From contig JAUUSJ010000035.1 in assembly GCA_030841965.1 (NCBI GenBank), forward strand, positions 1 through 31,777: a stretch of DNA of 31,777 nucleotides, written 5' to 3'. Numbering within the stretch: position 1 is the first letter of the stretch; every line of letters begins with the position of its first letter. Under the pieces are notes generated by a model. The model was not told the DNA's origin. It did no database searches and saw only the letters and a program-made list of their open reading frames with translations. Positions 1-8,829 of the stretch are shown here, piece after piece. Both the position numbers and the translations under genes were made by a program. This stretch comes from Blautia sp. (GTDB taxonomy: Bacteria > Bacillota > Clostridia > Lachnospirales > Lachnospiraceae).

Positions 1-147
1 ATATACTTACCACTAACTAAATGACATTGCTTTGCCGCTGGAGCACTGTCTGAGCGCCAAAGGCGCGAGTTTGCGGGAAGCGGCAAAAATCAGCGTATGT
101 CGAAAAATCGTGGGAACGAACGTGTTTGCGGGACATATCTGTGCTTG
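1..147 (+). repeat. Dispersed nested palindrome, copy 1 (left-truncated by window edge)
   Basis: This is the right-hand two thirds of the dispersed palindrome described in full at 28267-28491. It shows the apical hairpin GCGCC-AAA-GGCGC, the conserved segment GTGGGAACGAACGTG, and the right outer arm. The left outer arm lies outside the window. Compared with the other copies, about 19-20 extra bases (around positions 10-29) sit between ATATACTTA and CTTTGCCGC. The copy lies downstream of the minus-strand symporter gene whose stop is at 258. Confidence 0.88.
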
Positions 148-237
148 CTCTCTTAGCGTCTGTCCCCATTCTCTCTTAGCGTCCGTCCCCATTATATCTA
201 TCATCTGTCCCCATCCTCTTATCGCCTGCCCCCATTA
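148..237 (+). repeat. Tandem 21-23 bp tail of repeat copy 1
   Basis: Four degenerate head-to-tail units each end in a variant of CTGTCCCCATT: about 148-170, 171-193, 194-214 and 215-236. They extend the conserved outer flank (GCGTCTGTCCCC) found once in copy 4. Copy 3 has a similar serial run of CGTCTGT at 20902-20935, so tail expansion is a recurring property of this element. Confidence 0.75.
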
Positions 238-257
238 TATCTTATCCTCTATCCTCC

Positions 258-1616
258 CTACATCCTATTATAAACCTCTTTATCCAACACCCCCTCCTTA
301 AAATTAACAATCACATTCGTAGCCGCATCCCCAATAACATTCAAAGTAATCACCGCCATGCCAGGAAGATAATTCATCGCCAAAACCAAGGAATACCCAA
401 TCATACATAAATCCGAACTCATCCCAAGTCCCGTCATAACAACATAAACCATCGTCGTGCCCGCCACTGGAATTGCAGGTGTTCCCATCGCCGTACAGAT
501 GGATAAAAATGCCGCCAAAACTAAAGTCGATGGCTTAATATCAATCCCCGCCGCCGTCGCAATAAATGTAACCGCAATCATATGCATCGCCGTTGTCCCA
601 TTCATATTAATCGTCATCCCTGTCGGAAGAACAAAACTACTGATTTCCTCTGTACATCCAAGTTCCTCCGTACATGTCCTCGTATTTAACGGCAATGTCG
701 CCGCCGAAGAATTGGTAGCCGCTGCAAAAAGCCCAATTTTAAATGATTTCTTAAGAAAAGGAATCGGATTCAACCTTGTCACAAGGAAAATACCAATCGG
801 ATAAATCGTAACTACTAATAAAAGGCTCACAACAATCGTTGTTATAATCCAGACCATCGTCGGTCCAATATACTCTATGCCATATACCGCCAATGTCCTC
901 GTAATCATACAAAAAATAGCGACCGGTCCAACCTTATTAATCAAAAAATTCAAAAACATCTGTACAACATCATTTAAATTCTCAATTACCTTCTTTAACG
1001 GTTCAGCCTTTTCTCCCATCATCGTCATACAAAGTCCTAATATGATAGACACTACTACTACCGATAAAATAGAATTATTCGAGCTAAATGCGGCAAAAAT
1101 ATTAGAAGGAACTGCATTTACAACTGTCACGAGCGGATTATATCCCTCCATCGTAACTGCCTCTGTCGCCATCTCATTCGGTAAGTTTACATCAAACCAT
1201 CCCATCGTCTTGACAAAATAGGCCGCCACACCCGCAAGAAATGCAGCTACCACATAAAAACAGATATATGTAATAAAAGTTTTCCCCGCAATCTTCCCAA
1301 GCCGCTCTGGATTTGCCAGACTACATAGAGCAAGGCTTAGAGAAGTCAAAACCAACGGAACAATCGCCATCTGTAATCCTCTCATAAACAGCTGTCCGAT
1401 AATATACATAATTCCAAGTCCTTCAATTCCATTCGTGGCAGTAATATCTTGGAAGAAAATAGCCTCTATCACCTCCCAGATTCCACTTTGCCCATTCCCA
1501 ATTAAGTACTCTCTCAAAAATAATGACAAAAAACCGACAACAAAACCGCTCGCCACTGCTATTATCATTTTCTTTACAATCGTATTGTTTTTTGTTTTTT
1601 TGTTTTCCTTTCCCAT
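258..1616 (-). CDS. DAACS-family cation symporter of unknown substrate
   Basis: This is a 452-residue integral membrane protein of the dicarboxylate/amino acid:cation symporter family (GltP/DctA/SstT fold). Visible family motifs are the HP1 serine-rich motif SSAATLP (303-309), the TM7 motif PTGMTINMNGTT (331-342), the HP2 region GTPAIPVAGTTM (378-389), and TM8 ending NVIGD (426-430). Aligned to GltPh by NVxGD, the substrate-binding Asp and Arg of TM8 (D394 and R397 in GltPh) fall on Gly419 and Val422. The TM7 Asp of NMDGT is Asn339. A glutamate/aspartate or C4-dicarboxylate substrate is therefore doubtful; a neutral substrate is possible, as in SstT. The start has GAAGGG upstream. The gene stands alone behind its own promoter at 1776-1804. 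Family is certain, substrate unknown. Confidence 0.9.
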   Translation of the reverse strand: MGKENKKTKNNTIVKKMIIAVASGFVVGFLSLFLREYLIGNGQSGIWEVIEAIFFQDITATNGIEGLGIMYIIGQLFMRGLQMAIVPLVLTSLSLALCSLANPERLGKIAGKTFITYICFYVVAAFLAGVAAYFVKTMGWFDVNLPNEMATEAVTMEGYNPLVTVVNAVPSNIFAAFSSNNSILSVVVVSIILGLCMTMMGEKAEPLKKVIENLNDVVQMFLNFLINKVGPVAIFCMITRTLAVYGIEYIGPTMVWIITTIVVSLLLVVTIYPIGIFLVTRLNPIPFLKKSFKIGLFAAATNSSAATLPLNTRTCTEELGCTEEISSFVLPTGMTINMNGTTAMHMIAVTFIATAAGIDIKPSTLVLAAFLSICTAMGTPAIPVAGTTMVYVVMTGLGMSSDLCMIGYSLVLAMNYLPGMAVITLNVIGDAATNVIVNFKEGVLDKEVYNRM

Positions 1617-1775
1617 ATTCTCTTCCCTTCTATTTTCTTTGTTTTTTTGTTTTACCTTCTCCCACTATTTTCTCCTCAATTAATCGTAATATCACCATAT
1701 TTTTATGAATTTTTTGTCTTTTTCCTCCTCTTTATTTGTTTTTATTGGGTATAATCAACAATTAATTTTACATTG

Positions 1776-1804
1776 ATTTTACATCTTCTTCGTGTGATTG
1801 TCAA
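1776..1804 (-). promoter_or_regulatory. Sigma-A promoter of the symporter gene
   Basis: On the minus strand, TTGACA (1799-1804) and TAAAAT (1776-1781) are separated by exactly 17 bp. This lies about 160 bp upstream of the symporter ATG, leaving a long AT-rich leader. Confidence 0.7.
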
Positions 1805-1955
1805 TATTTTTTCTTTGTTTTAAAGATTTTTAGTTGATTTCAATAAATTTTATTCCAAAATTTTGTATGTATTTTTTTGATTCATTTATTTTATTTCTGT
1901 TTCACAGATATTTTCAAAGTCAATAAAAGAGATTTTTTAGATTTCATTTTGAAAC

Positions 1956-2008
1956 ATAAAAAATAAGACCACTGTTTTGCAGATAGATCTGCTCTACAAT
2001 GGTCCTAT
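1956..2008 (-). terminator. Intrinsic terminator downstream of the DeoR-type gene
   Basis: A 13-bp outer stem pairs 1963-1975 with 1996-2008, with a short inner palindrome GCAGAT/ATCTGC. Read on the minus strand, every outer pair forms because the two imperfect positions become G-U; on the plus strand they are A-C mismatches. A U-rich run (complement of 1956-1963) follows. The structure therefore terminates minus-strand transcripts coming from 2173. Confidence 0.75.
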
Positions 2009-2172
2009 TCTTGGAGTATATTTTATTATAACTTAGGCTCAAACACTTATGACTCTCGTCTAAACAGAAGAAAAACTTCTCCATCTAATGGACTGTAAAA
2101 TCAATTCTAATATATTTTGGATTCTGTTTTCTAACACAATATATTCACTGGATTCTGTTTTTCTGACAATAA

Positions 2173-3033
2173 TTAATATATCAACTGGATTCCATTTTCC
2201 TGACAATAATTAATCCACATATCACTCGGACGCCTGTCCGTAATAATATAATCGACGCTTTTTAAGTCTATCAGACATACGAACGCCGTCTGGTCAAACT
2301 TAGAATGGTCCACCAAAAGTGCTACTTCCTGTGCCTGCTCCAACATAATTTTTTTGATTTCTGCCTCGCTCTCATTAGAATCTAAAACACCTTTTTCCAT
2401 ATTTAAGCTCTTACAACTGATCAAAGCGATACTCACATTATACTTGGCAATATTAGTCTTCGCCAATTGTCCCTGCAAAGATAGAGACTTCTTATTAAAT
2501 TCTCCACCCGTTGAAATAATATGCAGGGAGGATTGCTGAAACTCCCGAAATACCTCCGTAGAATTTGTCACAATCGTCACATCGCTGCTGTCTGGGAGTA
2601 ACTTTAGCGCCTCCACAACCGTTGTGCTGGAATCTGCAATGATTGTATTCCTTCCCTCCAGCAGTATTGCTGCTTTTCGTGCAATATCTTGCTTTTCTCG
2701 TAAGTGCTTTGTCAAGCGTCGATAAAAATGTATCCCATCCTTCTGAATATCAGCGTTCCAAATTGCTCCTCCATGAATTCTGGTGACAACGCCCTCCTGC
2801 TCCAGCTTATCCAAATCTCTGCGAATTGTCTCCTCCGTCACAGAGCAGTGTTTACTCAATTCCGCAACCGATACTTTCTTCATACTTTGAACATGCTGTC
2901 TGATTACCATCAGTCTTTCTTTGCTCGACATGATTTCATCCCTCTTCTCTAATACCTCATTTGAAGCTTTGTTGTGATTTAATAATACACCAGCCTCTTT
3001 GGTATTTGCAAGACTTTTTTCCTTTGAAATCAT
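2173..3033 (-). CDS. DeoR/GlpR-family transcriptional regulator (YdjF-like)
   Basis: This 286-residue repressor-type regulator has an N-terminal winged HTH (about 35-92, with VSVAELSKHCSVTEETIRRD and the following RIHGGA typical of the family) and a C-terminal sugar-phosphate sensor domain related to isomerases (about 105-270). The start at 3033 has a perfect AAAGGAGG six bases upstream and gives a 34-residue extension before the usual family N-terminus. A second start at 2931 (MSSKERL) also has a GAGGG site and would give about 252 residues. It lies at the 3' end of the ydj-like operon, at the same relative place as ydjF in E. coli, and probably senses a phosphorylated intermediate of that pathway. 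Its operator may be the palindrome at 10777-10790 (inference). Confidence 0.9.
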   Translation of the reverse strand: MISKEKSLANTKEAGVLLNHNKASNEVLEKRDEIMSSKERLMVIRQHVQSMKKVSVAELSKHCSVTEETIRRDLDKLEQEGVVTRIHGGAIWNADIQKDGIHFYRRLTKHLREKQDIARKAAILLEGRNTIIADSSTTVVEALKLLPDSSDVTIVTNSTEVFREFQQSSLHIISTGGEFNKKSLSLQGQLAKTNIAKYNVSIALISCKSLNMEKGVLDSNESEAEIKKIMLEQAQEVALLVDHSKFDQTAFVCLIDLKSVDYIITDRRPSDMWINYCQENGIQLIY

Positions 3034-3137
3034 ATTTGCCTCCTTTGAAACACATATCCATCTTTAAATCATCAATTATTCTGTCTTTAAAAAACAGACG
3101 AAACTTTTTCAGTCATTTTTATTCCTAGTGGCTTAGT

Positions 3138-3174
3138 GGCTTTTTTTGGAGGGAGTGGCAGTCCCTCCAAAGCC
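3138..3174. other. Stable hairpin between the reductase and regulator genes
   Basis: GGCTTT plus GGAGGGA pairs with TCCCTCC plus AAAGCC around a seven-base loop, with a bulge of Ts on the left arm. Neither strand has a U-tract after the stem, so it is more likely an RNA processing or stability element than a classical terminator. It could set the regulator level apart from the enzymes. Confidence 0.5.
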
Positions 3175-3223
3175 AATCTGGTATTTATTTAGAATATATG
3201 GGGATGAATTTTTCTATCAAACT

Positions 3224-4213
3224 TTAGCCAATTGCCTCTGCAAGCTCACGCATATATGCAACATCATCAGCTTCTAACTCTAACTCGGCAGATTTTACAT
3301 TTTCTCTGATTTCAGCAACGGTTGTAGAACCACTTAATAAGTTCAAGAAATCTCCCTGAGCCAAAATCCAGCCAAGTGCAAGGTTGGCAATTGTACAATT
3401 ATATTTCTCACATAATGGTTTCCATTTATCCATCATATCCATGGCAGCTTGCATATTATCTGGCTGGAACCATTTTTTAGGAATCTGTGCTCCTACTGGT
3501 TTATAGTCTCTTGGGAATGTCCCAGATAAAAGACCCATCTCCAATGGAGAATAACACTGAATTGTAACGCCGTTTTCACGGGCACATGGAATAATCTCGT
3601 CCTCAATTCCGCGGTCTAAGATGGAATATTTTACCTGAACGATATCTAGGTCGCCCCATTTTAAGTACTCTTCAATATGATGAATATCTACGTTAGCAGC
3701 ACCAATTGCCTTGATTTTTCCCTGGGCTTTCAAGTCATTTAATACATCCATTGTTTTCTGGATTGGAACAAAATACTCTGTTCCCGGTGTTGCCTGCCAA
3801 TGTGTCATATAGACATCGACATAATCTGTTCCTAAACGCTCTAGAGATTCCACGATTTCTTTCTTAACAGACTCGCTGTTTAAGTTTTTGTATAACTGGA
3901 TTCCATTTACTTTGTTGAAGAGGTCACCTTTCATTTCCTGGTCCCATGTAACACCGCATTTTGTGATGATTTTAACATCCTCACGATTCATACCTTCCAA
4001 GGCTTTTCCGAGAATCCTCTCAGAATTACCAAAATTATAGCCTGGAGCTGTATCGATTAAGTTCACACCAGCTTTTGGGGCTTCTCTAATCGTATCCACT
4101 ACAGTCTGAAGTTCATGGTCTCCACCCCAGGCAGAGCCCCCTCCGATAGACCAAGTTCCAAGACCAATCCTAGAAATGTCCATTCCAGTTTTTCCCAATT
4201 TCATTGTTTTCAT
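3224..4213 (-). CDS. Aldo/keto reductase (YdjG-like)
   Basis: This 329-residue NAD(P)H-dependent cytosolic oxidoreductase has an (alpha/beta)8 barrel. The catalytic tetrad is visible: Asp54 and Tyr59 in DTAPGYNFGNSE, Lys85 in TKCG and His138 in MTHWQ. The N-terminal MKLGKTGMDISRIGLGTW and the C-terminal LLSGSTTVAEIRENVK (cofactor phosphate-binding region) are typical. It reduces or oxidises a carbonyl/alcohol of a sugar or short aldehyde. E. coli YdjG, the positional counterpart, is described as a methylglyoxal reductase. It follows the PfkB kinase gene by 31 bp with AAAGGG before the ATG. The exact substrate cannot be read from sequence. Confidence 0.9.
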   Translation of the reverse strand: MKTMKLGKTGMDISRIGLGTWSIGGGSAWGGDHELQTVVDTIREAPKAGVNLIDTAPGYNFGNSERILGKALEGMNREDVKIITKCGVTWDQEMKGDLFNKVNGIQLYKNLNSESVKKEIVESLERLGTDYVDVYMTHWQATPGTEYFVPIQKTMDVLNDLKAQGKIKAIGAANVDIHHIEEYLKWGDLDIVQVKYSILDRGIEDEIIPCARENGVTIQCYSPLEMGLLSGTFPRDYKPVGAQIPKKWFQPDNMQAAMDMMDKWKPLCEKYNCTIANLALGWILAQGDFLNLLSGSTTVAEIRENVKSAELELEADDVAYMRELAEAIG

Positions 4214-4244
4214 TATGATATCCCTTTCTTAAATTCCTTCATTA

Positions 4245-5204
4245 CTATTTATAGTCTTCATGATATTTTACAAGCATCTCTTCCACCATGCTTCTGTTCT
4301 TCACGCCAGAGGTTGCCCCTGGATACTGTACGGCAATCGCCGCAGTGCAGTTTGCGTATTCTGCACAACCTCTTATCTCTTTTCCTTGAAGCAATGCTGC
4401 GATAAATCCAGACGCAAAATTATCTCCGGCGCCAATCGTATCGATGGCTGTAATTCCCTTGCAGGCAGGAACAATCATAGCACCGTCTTTATTGCGGATA
4501 TAGCATCCACGCTTGCCAATCTTCATCACTACGTTTTTAATTCCATAGCTAAATAATTTATCTGCGACCTTTGCCTCATCCTTCTCTCCTGTCATCAGGG
4601 AAGCTTCGTCAAAATTTGGGAAGAAATAATCTACATAGCTTAATGCTCCTGCGATATCATCCAATGTCTCCCCGAGTCGAGGCATTATCATATCTGCCGT
4701 GATAATCATATCCTGCTCTTTTGCGAATTTAAAGATAACTTCTAATGTCTTGCCATCTAAGAGAGGACAATTAAAAATACTTGCCAAGGATAAGATTTTG
4801 GCCTGTTTGATTTTCTCAAAATTCACATGCTCGATATTTTCTTTCCAGAGACTTCCATTTCGGTTCGTGATAAATGTTCTCTCTCCATCTGCTGTCACAA
4901 GTCCGATATTAATCGATGTATTCAAAGAAGGGTCAATCGTCACACCCTCTGTGTCGATATTATCTTTCTCGCAGGAGCGTAAGATAAATGCACCTGCCGC
5001 ATCATCACCGATTGCCGCCATAAGTCCTGTCTTAAAGCCCAAACGACTAATGATAGTAGACTCGTTCATCGCATCTCCGCCTACCGCCATCGCAATCTGG
5101 TCCACTGGATATGACTCAATATCAAATATTTCTCTCGATACCGGACGCAGCGGAATATCGACAACCGCTGCACCCAGGCATAAAACATCTAACCTTTTCT
5201 CCAC
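4245..5204 (-). CDS. PfkB-family sugar kinase (YdjH-like)
   Basis: This 319-residue ribokinase-family kinase phosphorylates a sugar or sugar-acid hydroxyl with ATP. The N-terminal PfkB signature region is GGDAMNESTIISRLG (42-56). The C-terminal signature is DTIGAGDNFASGF (255-267), containing the anion hole and the catalytic base Asp261. The start is GTG and overlaps the aldolase stop by one base (TAGTG), which indicates translational coupling; GGAAGGG lies upstream. Kinase next to class II aldolase implies phosphorylation at C1 followed by retro-aldol cleavage. In E. coli the YdjH/YdjI pair is reported to prefer long-chain (C8) uronate substrates; whether that holds here is unknown. Confidence 0.88.
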   Translation of the reverse strand: MEKRLDVLCLGAAVVDIPLRPVSREIFDIESYPVDQIAMAVGGDAMNESTIISRLGFKTGLMAAIGDDAAGAFILRSCEKDNIDTEGVTIDPSLNTSINIGLVTADGERTFITNRNGSLWKENIEHVNFEKIKQAKILSLASIFNCPLLDGKTLEVIFKFAKEQDMIITADMIMPRLGETLDDIAGALSYVDYFFPNFDEASLMTGEKDEAKVADKLFSYGIKNVVMKIGKRGCYIRNKDGAMIVPACKGITAIDTIGAGDNFASGFIAALLQGKEIRGCAEYANCTAAIAVQYPGATSGVKNRSMVEEMLVKYHEDYK

Positions 5205-6043
5205 TATTCATCAGCCCTTCCATCATCGCCGAATAATTTAATCTTATACATTGCACGCTCTTTTACTGCCTGACGAACAGCACGCTCCACTGCCAAGAAT
5301 GGCTCGTCCTTATGGGCATTGATTGCCTCCATCGCAGCCTGACAAAGCTCCGTGTGAATATTAATCTTTGCGATACCTAGAGAAATCGCTTTCTTAATAT
5401 CTTCATCTCCGATACCTGATGCTCCGTGAAGTACTAATGGAACGTCAACTGCCTTTGCTACCTGCTCTAATATATCAAATGCCAACTTAGGCTCGGAGGA
5501 GTATACTCCATGGACATTTCCGATTGCCACTGCCAAGGAATCACAGCCTGTTCTCTCCACAAATTCCTTTGCCTTACTTGGGTCTGTATACTGATACTCA
5601 GAAAGTGCCTCCTCATAGACCGTCTCATTTCCGACATGACCTAACTCGGCCTCTACTGGAATATTATAAGCGTGGAAATAATCAACACATCTCTTAATCT
5701 CAGCGACATTTTCCTCAAAAGGAAGGGCAGATGCGTCACGCATAACAGAATTCATGCAATGCTCCACTGCATTTTTTAAAATTGTCCAGTTGCGACCGTG
5801 GTCCCAGTGTAAAATAACCGGAACAGTTGCCTTCTTTGCCATAGACTCCATCATATAACAAAAATCCTCAAAAGAAGTATTTCCTGTAAAACCTGTACCA
5901 AAGGAAATAATAATTGGAGCGCGAAGTTCCTCTGCCGCGTCAATGACTCCCATTAACATTTCTGCATTCCATACATTAAAATGTGGAATTGCATAATGTC
6001 CCTCACTTGCCTTTTGTTCCCAAAATCTAATATCTGCTATCAT
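5204..6043 (-). CDS. Class II (zinc) aldolase, FbaA/GatY/KbaY family (YdjI-like)
   Basis: This 279-residue TIM-barrel aldolase would cleave a phosphorylated ketose to dihydroxyacetone phosphate and an aldehyde. Motifs in order are HFNVWNAE (21-28), the catalytic Asp and zinc His in LHWDHG (about 78-83), EAELGHVGNE, the zinc-ligand segment GNVHGVY, and LHGASGI before the phosphate-binding NIHTEL. Trp replaces the usual Leu in LHLDHG, and Asn replaces Thr in GTxHG. These are mild departures near the active site and fit a non-standard substrate. ATG is preceded by AAAGGCGG. The gene is in the middle of the ydj-like operon, coupled to the downstream kinase. Confidence 0.9.
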   Translation of the reverse strand: MIADIRFWEQKASEGHYAIPHFNVWNAEMLMGVIDAAEELRAPIIISFGTGFTGNTSFEDFCYMMESMAKKATVPVILHWDHGRNWTILKNAVEHCMNSVMRDASALPFEENVAEIKRCVDYFHAYNIPVEAELGHVGNETVYEEALSEYQYTDPSKAKEFVERTGCDSLAVAIGNVHGVYSSEPKLAFDILEQVAKAVDVPLVLHGASGIGDEDIKKAISLGIAKINIHTELCQAAMEAINAHKDEPFLAVERAVRQAVKERAMYKIKLFGDDGRADE

Positions 6044-6071
6044 TTTTTATTCCGCCTTTCTATAAGTAAAT

Positions 6072-7127
6072 CTATTCTGATACTTTAATAACACCTTTTA
6101 CCATTTCTGTCTTCTTCACTGGGTCAATCGCATCCTCAAATGCCTGCTGTACATCTTTATAATCATAGATATGAGAAACCATATCTTTTACATTAAACTT
6201 ACCTGTCGCAATCGCCTCGATTGTCTGTGGGAAATTATTGCAGTAACGGAAGGATGTCTGAATTGTGACCTCACGGTTAATCTTTAAAAAGTCGATTGGC
6301 ACTGGCTTAGACTGTGTGCCGACCATCATAATTTTTCCGCCGCGGCTTACAATCTGGACTGCCTGCTGTGCAGTAAATACAGAGCCTGCCGCCTCAAATA
6401 CGAGGTCCACACCGTGGTCACCGTACATCTGCTCACTTCTTAAAACAGCTACTGTATCCTCGTCCTTTCCATTTATCACTCTCTTTGCGCCAAGTTCCAA
6501 GGCAAGGTCCAATCTTTTTTGCATAATATCTACAACGGTAATATCTGTCGCGCCAAGACTCTTACATGCTTGAAGCACCATAAGACCAATCGCTCCTGCT
6601 CCTAAAATGACAATGCTCTTTCCAACAGTCGCTCCGCCGAGAACTGCCGCATGCATTCCAACTGCTGCCGGCTCAACTAAAGCGCCCTCCATCGTGCTCA
6701 TTCCCTCTGGAATATGGTAAGTCCACTCTTCTGGATGTACCATATACTGAGTCAATGCGCCTCGATAGTTTGGCTGTGTCGCCATAAAGTCCACATCTGG
6801 ACAGATATTATAGCGACCTGTACGGCAGTATTCACAAGTATCATCTGGCACACCTGGCTCGATTAATACTTTATCGCCCACCTTAAACTTTGTCACCTTT
6901 GCACCGATTCCGACTACCTCACCTGCAACCTCATGTCCTAATCCAATCTTTTGATTTGGGTCTTTTGGAGGAATAAATGGTCCAAACTCAAATCCATGAA
7001 TATCAGAACCACACATTCCGACATACTCCACTTTCATGAGAATTTCATTGTCCTTTGGAGTTGGAACTGGGCATTCCTGAATCTCAAATTGCTTTGGTGT
7101 CACCAAAATTGCTTCTGAATTTTTCAT
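6072..7127 (-). CDS. Zinc-dependent medium-chain dehydrogenase (YdjJ-like)
   Basis: This 351-residue polyol/sugar dehydrogenase belongs to the sorbitol (L-iditol)/threonine dehydrogenase group. Catalytic zinc ligands are Cys39 (GMCGSD), His65 and Glu66 (GHE). The Rossmann motif is ILGAGAIG (about 174-181). The structural-zinc lobe is incomplete: Cys98, Cys101 and Cys109 are present, but the first of the four cysteines is Asp (VPDDTCEYC), so the structural zinc is probably absent, as in some sorbitol dehydrogenases. Asp199 of VVDIMQ at the end of beta-2 suggests NAD rather than NADP. It precedes the aldolase gene by 28 bp. It probably oxidises a secondary hydroxyl of the imported substrate. 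Confidence 0.9.
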   Translation of the reverse strand: MKNSEAILVTPKQFEIQECPVPTPKDNEILMKVEYVGMCGSDIHGFEFGPFIPPKDPNQKIGLGHEVAGEVVGIGAKVTKFKVGDKVLIEPGVPDDTCEYCRTGRYNICPDVDFMATQPNYRGALTQYMVHPEEWTYHIPEGMSTMEGALVEPAAVGMHAAVLGGATVGKSIVILGAGAIGLMVLQACKSLGATDITVVDIMQKRLDLALELGAKRVINGKDEDTVAVLRSEQMYGDHGVDLVFEAAGSVFTAQQAVQIVSRGGKIMMVGTQSKPVPIDFLKINREVTIQTSFRYCNNFPQTIEAIATGKFNVKDMVSHIYDYKDVQQAFEDAIDPVKKTEMVKGVIKVSE

Positions 7128-7195
7128 TTCTCATACTTCCTTTCTTTTTCTCTTTATTTTTGTATCTATCTTATCCCATACTCTTCTATACTGTT

Positions 7196-8596
7196 TTATT
7201 CCATATTTCCGATATCCTCGACGGACTCTCCTCTCGTCTCGACACCAAATACAATAATCGATACCGCAATGATAGCTGCCACGATAGAAATTAAGACAAA
7301 TACACCATTGGAACCCATAGAACCAGCTGCCACAGATGTTACTAAGAATGGGAAGAAAATATTACTTACACGACCCATTGCATTACAAAATCCTGAACCT
7401 GAAAGCTTTGCGGAAGTTGGCCACATCTCTGGCACATATACTGCCGACGCATAGCATACATACATATAAATAAATGTATTTAACAAAAATGTCGTAACAA
7501 TCAATGCTCCCATTGTCGTCTGTCTTGATGTGATAATTCCCATAACCGCCATCGCAATTAATAAGACAACACCTGTAATTCTTCTAGGCACTTTATCCAT
7601 ATATAAGGATGCTAAAAAGATTCCAAATGGAGCTCCAAATAATCCAAACATTGTCATAAACTGGGACTGTGATGTATCGTATCCCATGGAACTTAATAGA
7701 GAAGGCATCCAGTTCATCAATGTATACTGAATGGTATTCATACCGATTAATACGAGGGAACCACAGATTGTTCTCTTTAATAATTTACCTTTAAATAATG
7801 CAGAATATGGCAAATTTTTCACCTTCGCAGGCTCTACCTCCTCGATTGGAGGCAAAGGCTTTCCTGTAGATGCCTCGATTTCTTTTTCAATCTCTGTCAT
7901 AATCGCATCTGCCTCTTCCACTCTTCCCTGTGCCTCTAACCAACGTGGGGACTCTGGATATTTCTTATAAATAATGATACTTGCGATAATCGATAATACA
8001 GAAGGAATAATATACTGGATTCTCCAGTTTGCATTCATGCTAACTCCTGTGGAGACAATCAATAATGCGATACCATTACAAATCGGATGAGCAAAGTTAC
8101 CGATGAAGGAATTCCTAGAAGACCATACACCACGGTTCTTTCCCGGAACATACTCTGTAAATGCTGCAAATAATACTACCAATAATGCTCCAAGTCCAAA
8201 TCCCTGAATTAATCGGAACACATATAAAACCATAATATTCGGAGCTGCTGCTCCACCGAGCATCGCAATAATATGTATTACTTCATACAATAAAATAGAT
8301 TTCTTACGTCCAATCTTATCTCCGATTGGTCCGCCGACCAATGCTCCAAATAGCTGACCAGCTGTATAAGTGGTTCCCCACATGGCGAGAAGCTTAGAGC
8401 CAGGCTCTAGCCAGTGTAACTCGTTTAATAAAATATTTTGCACTGCTCCACCGATACCGTTTGACCAACAAACCAAGAGTGCAAACGCAGATACTAACCA
8501 CATTTTTATATGCCAGCCTGAGTTTGGAAGCCGGTCAAGCCTTGCACCGATATTTACACTTGATGCGTTTTTTTGTGATGCCATAATTTTTTCCAT
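7196..8596 (-). CDS. MFS sugar-type transporter (YdjK-like)
   Basis: This 466-residue, twelve-helix major facilitator has sugar-porter-type signatures: GGPIGDKIGRKKS (88-100, loop 2-3), PESPRWL (214-220, end of the N-terminal half) and a C-half YVPEMWPTSAKLSGSG segment. A long cytoplasmic loop (about 220-260) divides the halves. It should import the substrate of the surrounding dehydrogenase, kinase and aldolase set by ion symport. The first ATG is used here because AGGA lies 6 bases upstream. It is 69 bp upstream of the dehydrogenase and is preceded by a 233-bp gap (8597-8829) in which I see no gene or clear terminator. Confidence 0.9.
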   Translation of the reverse strand: MEKIMASQKNASSVNIGARLDRLPNSGWHIKMWLVSAFALLVCWSNGIGGAVQNILLNELHWLEPGSKLLAMWGTTYTAGQLFGALVGGPIGDKIGRKKSILLYEVIHIIAMLGGAAAPNIMVLYVFRLIQGFGLGALLVVLFAAFTEYVPGKNRGVWSSRNSFIGNFAHPICNGIALLIVSTGVSMNANWRIQYIIPSVLSIIASIIIYKKYPESPRWLEAQGRVEEADAIMTEIEKEIEASTGKPLPPIEEVEPAKVKNLPYSALFKGKLLKRTICGSLVLIGMNTIQYTLMNWMPSLLSSMGYDTSQSQFMTMFGLFGAPFGIFLASLYMDKVPRRITGVVLLIAMAVMGIITSRQTTMGALIVTTFLLNTFIYMYVCYASAVYVPEMWPTSAKLSGSGFCNAMGRVSNIFFPFLVTSVAAGSMGSNGVFVLISIVAAIIAVSIIVFGVETRGESVEDIGNME

Positions 8597-8829
8597 TCCC
8601 TTTCCTACTTGAATTTTTATCCGTTTTTATTTTTCATTTCATGAAGTATTACGTCTGAGAGCCTCCTGCTTTTTAGCTATGATTCAAGCTCTCATCCATA
8701 GAACCACTTGAGCAAAGTTTTATCTTGGACTGCCGGAGAAATAAGCTTTCTATATAATTTAGGAGAAAACAGTGGGAAAAATTTTATTTATTATATCGTC
8801 CACTTATAACTCCGACAGATTCCATTCTT

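Larger units (their letters stand above)
1617..2172. other. AT-rich intergenic region
   Basis: It holds the symporter promoter (1776-1804), a minus-strand terminator (1956-2008) and otherwise T-rich sequence without a credible gene. From about 2060 to 2210, a loose repetition of TGGATTCTGTTTTCTGACA-like units spans the 3' end of the DeoR gene and its downstream region. Confidence 0.6.

Noticed and set aside
1..237. CRISPR-like array from the CTGTCCCCATT units
   Set aside because: Units are head-to-tail, degenerate and have no spacers of uniform length; no cas genes are nearby.
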